A DNA stretch of 5,953 nt from contig JAGLDQ010000136.1 in assembly GCA_023145535.1 (NCBI GenBank), positions 1-5,953 of the forward strand, in the 5' to 3' direction. The translations under genes were made by a program, and so were the position numbers. Shown here one piece after another: positions 5,573 through 5,953 of this stretch. This DNA is from Cocleimonas sp. Its GTDB lineage: Bacteria > Pseudomonadota > Gammaproteobacteria > Thiotrichales > Thiotrichaceae. Under the pieces are notes generated by a model that saw nothing but the letters and a program-made list of their open reading frames with translations, was not told where the DNA came from and ran no database searches. How positions within the stretch are numbered: position 1 is the stretch's first letter; each line of letters opens with the position of its first letter.

Positions 5573-5953
5573 TCACCATGGCTGTTGCTCCCCTCGACCC
5601 CGAGTGCTGCTTCTACGTCGATATTGATACATAAATTTCCTCCGCCATAAACCAGCAGAATCATCAGGAATTTTTCTCAGCCACTGATCCGTACGTTGAT
5701 TTTGCTCACGCAATTTCTGTATTTCTTCTTCGCTTTTTTTCTCAATTTTTTTCTGTTTTTTACGTTCTTCTGACTCCTTACCTTGACGACCATGTTGCTT
5801 AGGATCTTTTACGCCTTCTGCATCCTCCTTTTTATCTTTACCTTTATCTGACTTGGCTTCTTTATCTTTCTGCGCTTTGTCATCCTGTTTTTCTTTATCG
5901 CTTGCCTCTTTATCCTTTTGCTCTGATGACTCCTTATTTTGATCAGATGCTTC
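5573..5953 (-). CDS. C-terminal end of VWA/TPR Bat protein (BatB/BatC-like), truncated by window edge
   Basis: The frame is open from the right edge with no start codon in the window; the last 126 residues and a TGA stop are visible. The first 75 or so residues are an extremely charged K/D/E/Q-rich linker, containing two copies of a QKDKEA-x-(S)DK unit about 16 residues apart. Then comes a helical stretch (EEEIQKLREQNQRTDQ) and the ending WLRKIPDDSAGLWRRKFMYQYRRR, which matches the highly conserved C-terminus of the Bat proteins that fuse a membrane-anchored VWA domain to TPR repeats in proteobacteria. The VWA and TPR parts must lie beyond position 5953. The VWA domain usually carries a MIDAS metal site in the periplasm and partners BatA and BatD; that is family knowledge, not visible here. 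The stop overlaps a possible batD start (ATGGTGA), indicating one operon with batD. The identification rests on the WLRKIPDD-x-x-G-L-x-RRKF motif plus the batD neighbour. Confidence 0.85.
   Translation of the reverse strand, partial: EASDQNKESSEQKDKEASDKEKQDDKAQKDKEAKSDKGKDKKEDAEGVKDPKQHGRQGKESEERKKQKKIEKKSEEEIQKLREQNQRTDQWLRKIPDDSAGLWRRKFMYQYRRRSSTRGRGEQQPW

Overview
The window looks like a chromosomal segment of a moderately AT-rich gammaproteobacterium. The evidence is the RumA/RlmD-type rRNA methyltransferase, a YecA/UPF0149 protein with a SEC-C tail, an NlpC/MepS-like lipoprotein and Bat-family genes. Genus cannot be fixed from the sequence. I saw no insertion sequence, phage gene, CRISPR array, tRNA or rRNA.

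Layout. Positions 1-1170 (+) hold the 3' nine-tenths of rlmD, entering from the left edge. It is followed at 1257-1982 (+) by a YecA-family protein with a zinc-binding SEC-C tail, which ends in a strong hairpin terminator (1992-2033). Converging on it is a small antibiotic-biosynthesis-monooxygenase-fold gene (2044-2346, -). A perfect 12+12 bp palindrome lies 43-72 nt upstream of that gene's start and probably overlaps its promoter. Positions 2347-3132 carry little coding: some small dyads, a tandem 12-bp repeat, one plausible 42-residue membrane protein (2739-2867, +), and a relatively GC-rich, structured stretch (about 2918-3080) ending in a terminator-like hairpin just before the next gene. 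Positions 3133-3708 (+) encode a lipoprotein NlpC/P60 peptidoglycan endopeptidase with a complete Cys-His-His triad. Converging on it from the right edge is a Bat (Bacteroides aerotolerance-type) operon on the minus strand: the C-terminus of a VWA/TPR BatB/BatC-like protein (5573-5953, no start in the window), then batD (3765-5468, possibly from 5579).

Functional picture. The left unit concerns ribosome and RNA functions. The right half is envelope-related: a peptidoglycan hydrolase beside an inner-membrane/periplasmic Bat complex, which in other genomes works with a MoxR AAA+ ATPase and a DUF58 protein encoded further upstream (here beyond the right edge). No clearly undescribed system is visible. 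The best candidates for novelty are the structured leader before the NlpC/P60 gene, the palindrome before the monooxygenase-like gene, and the small membrane protein.
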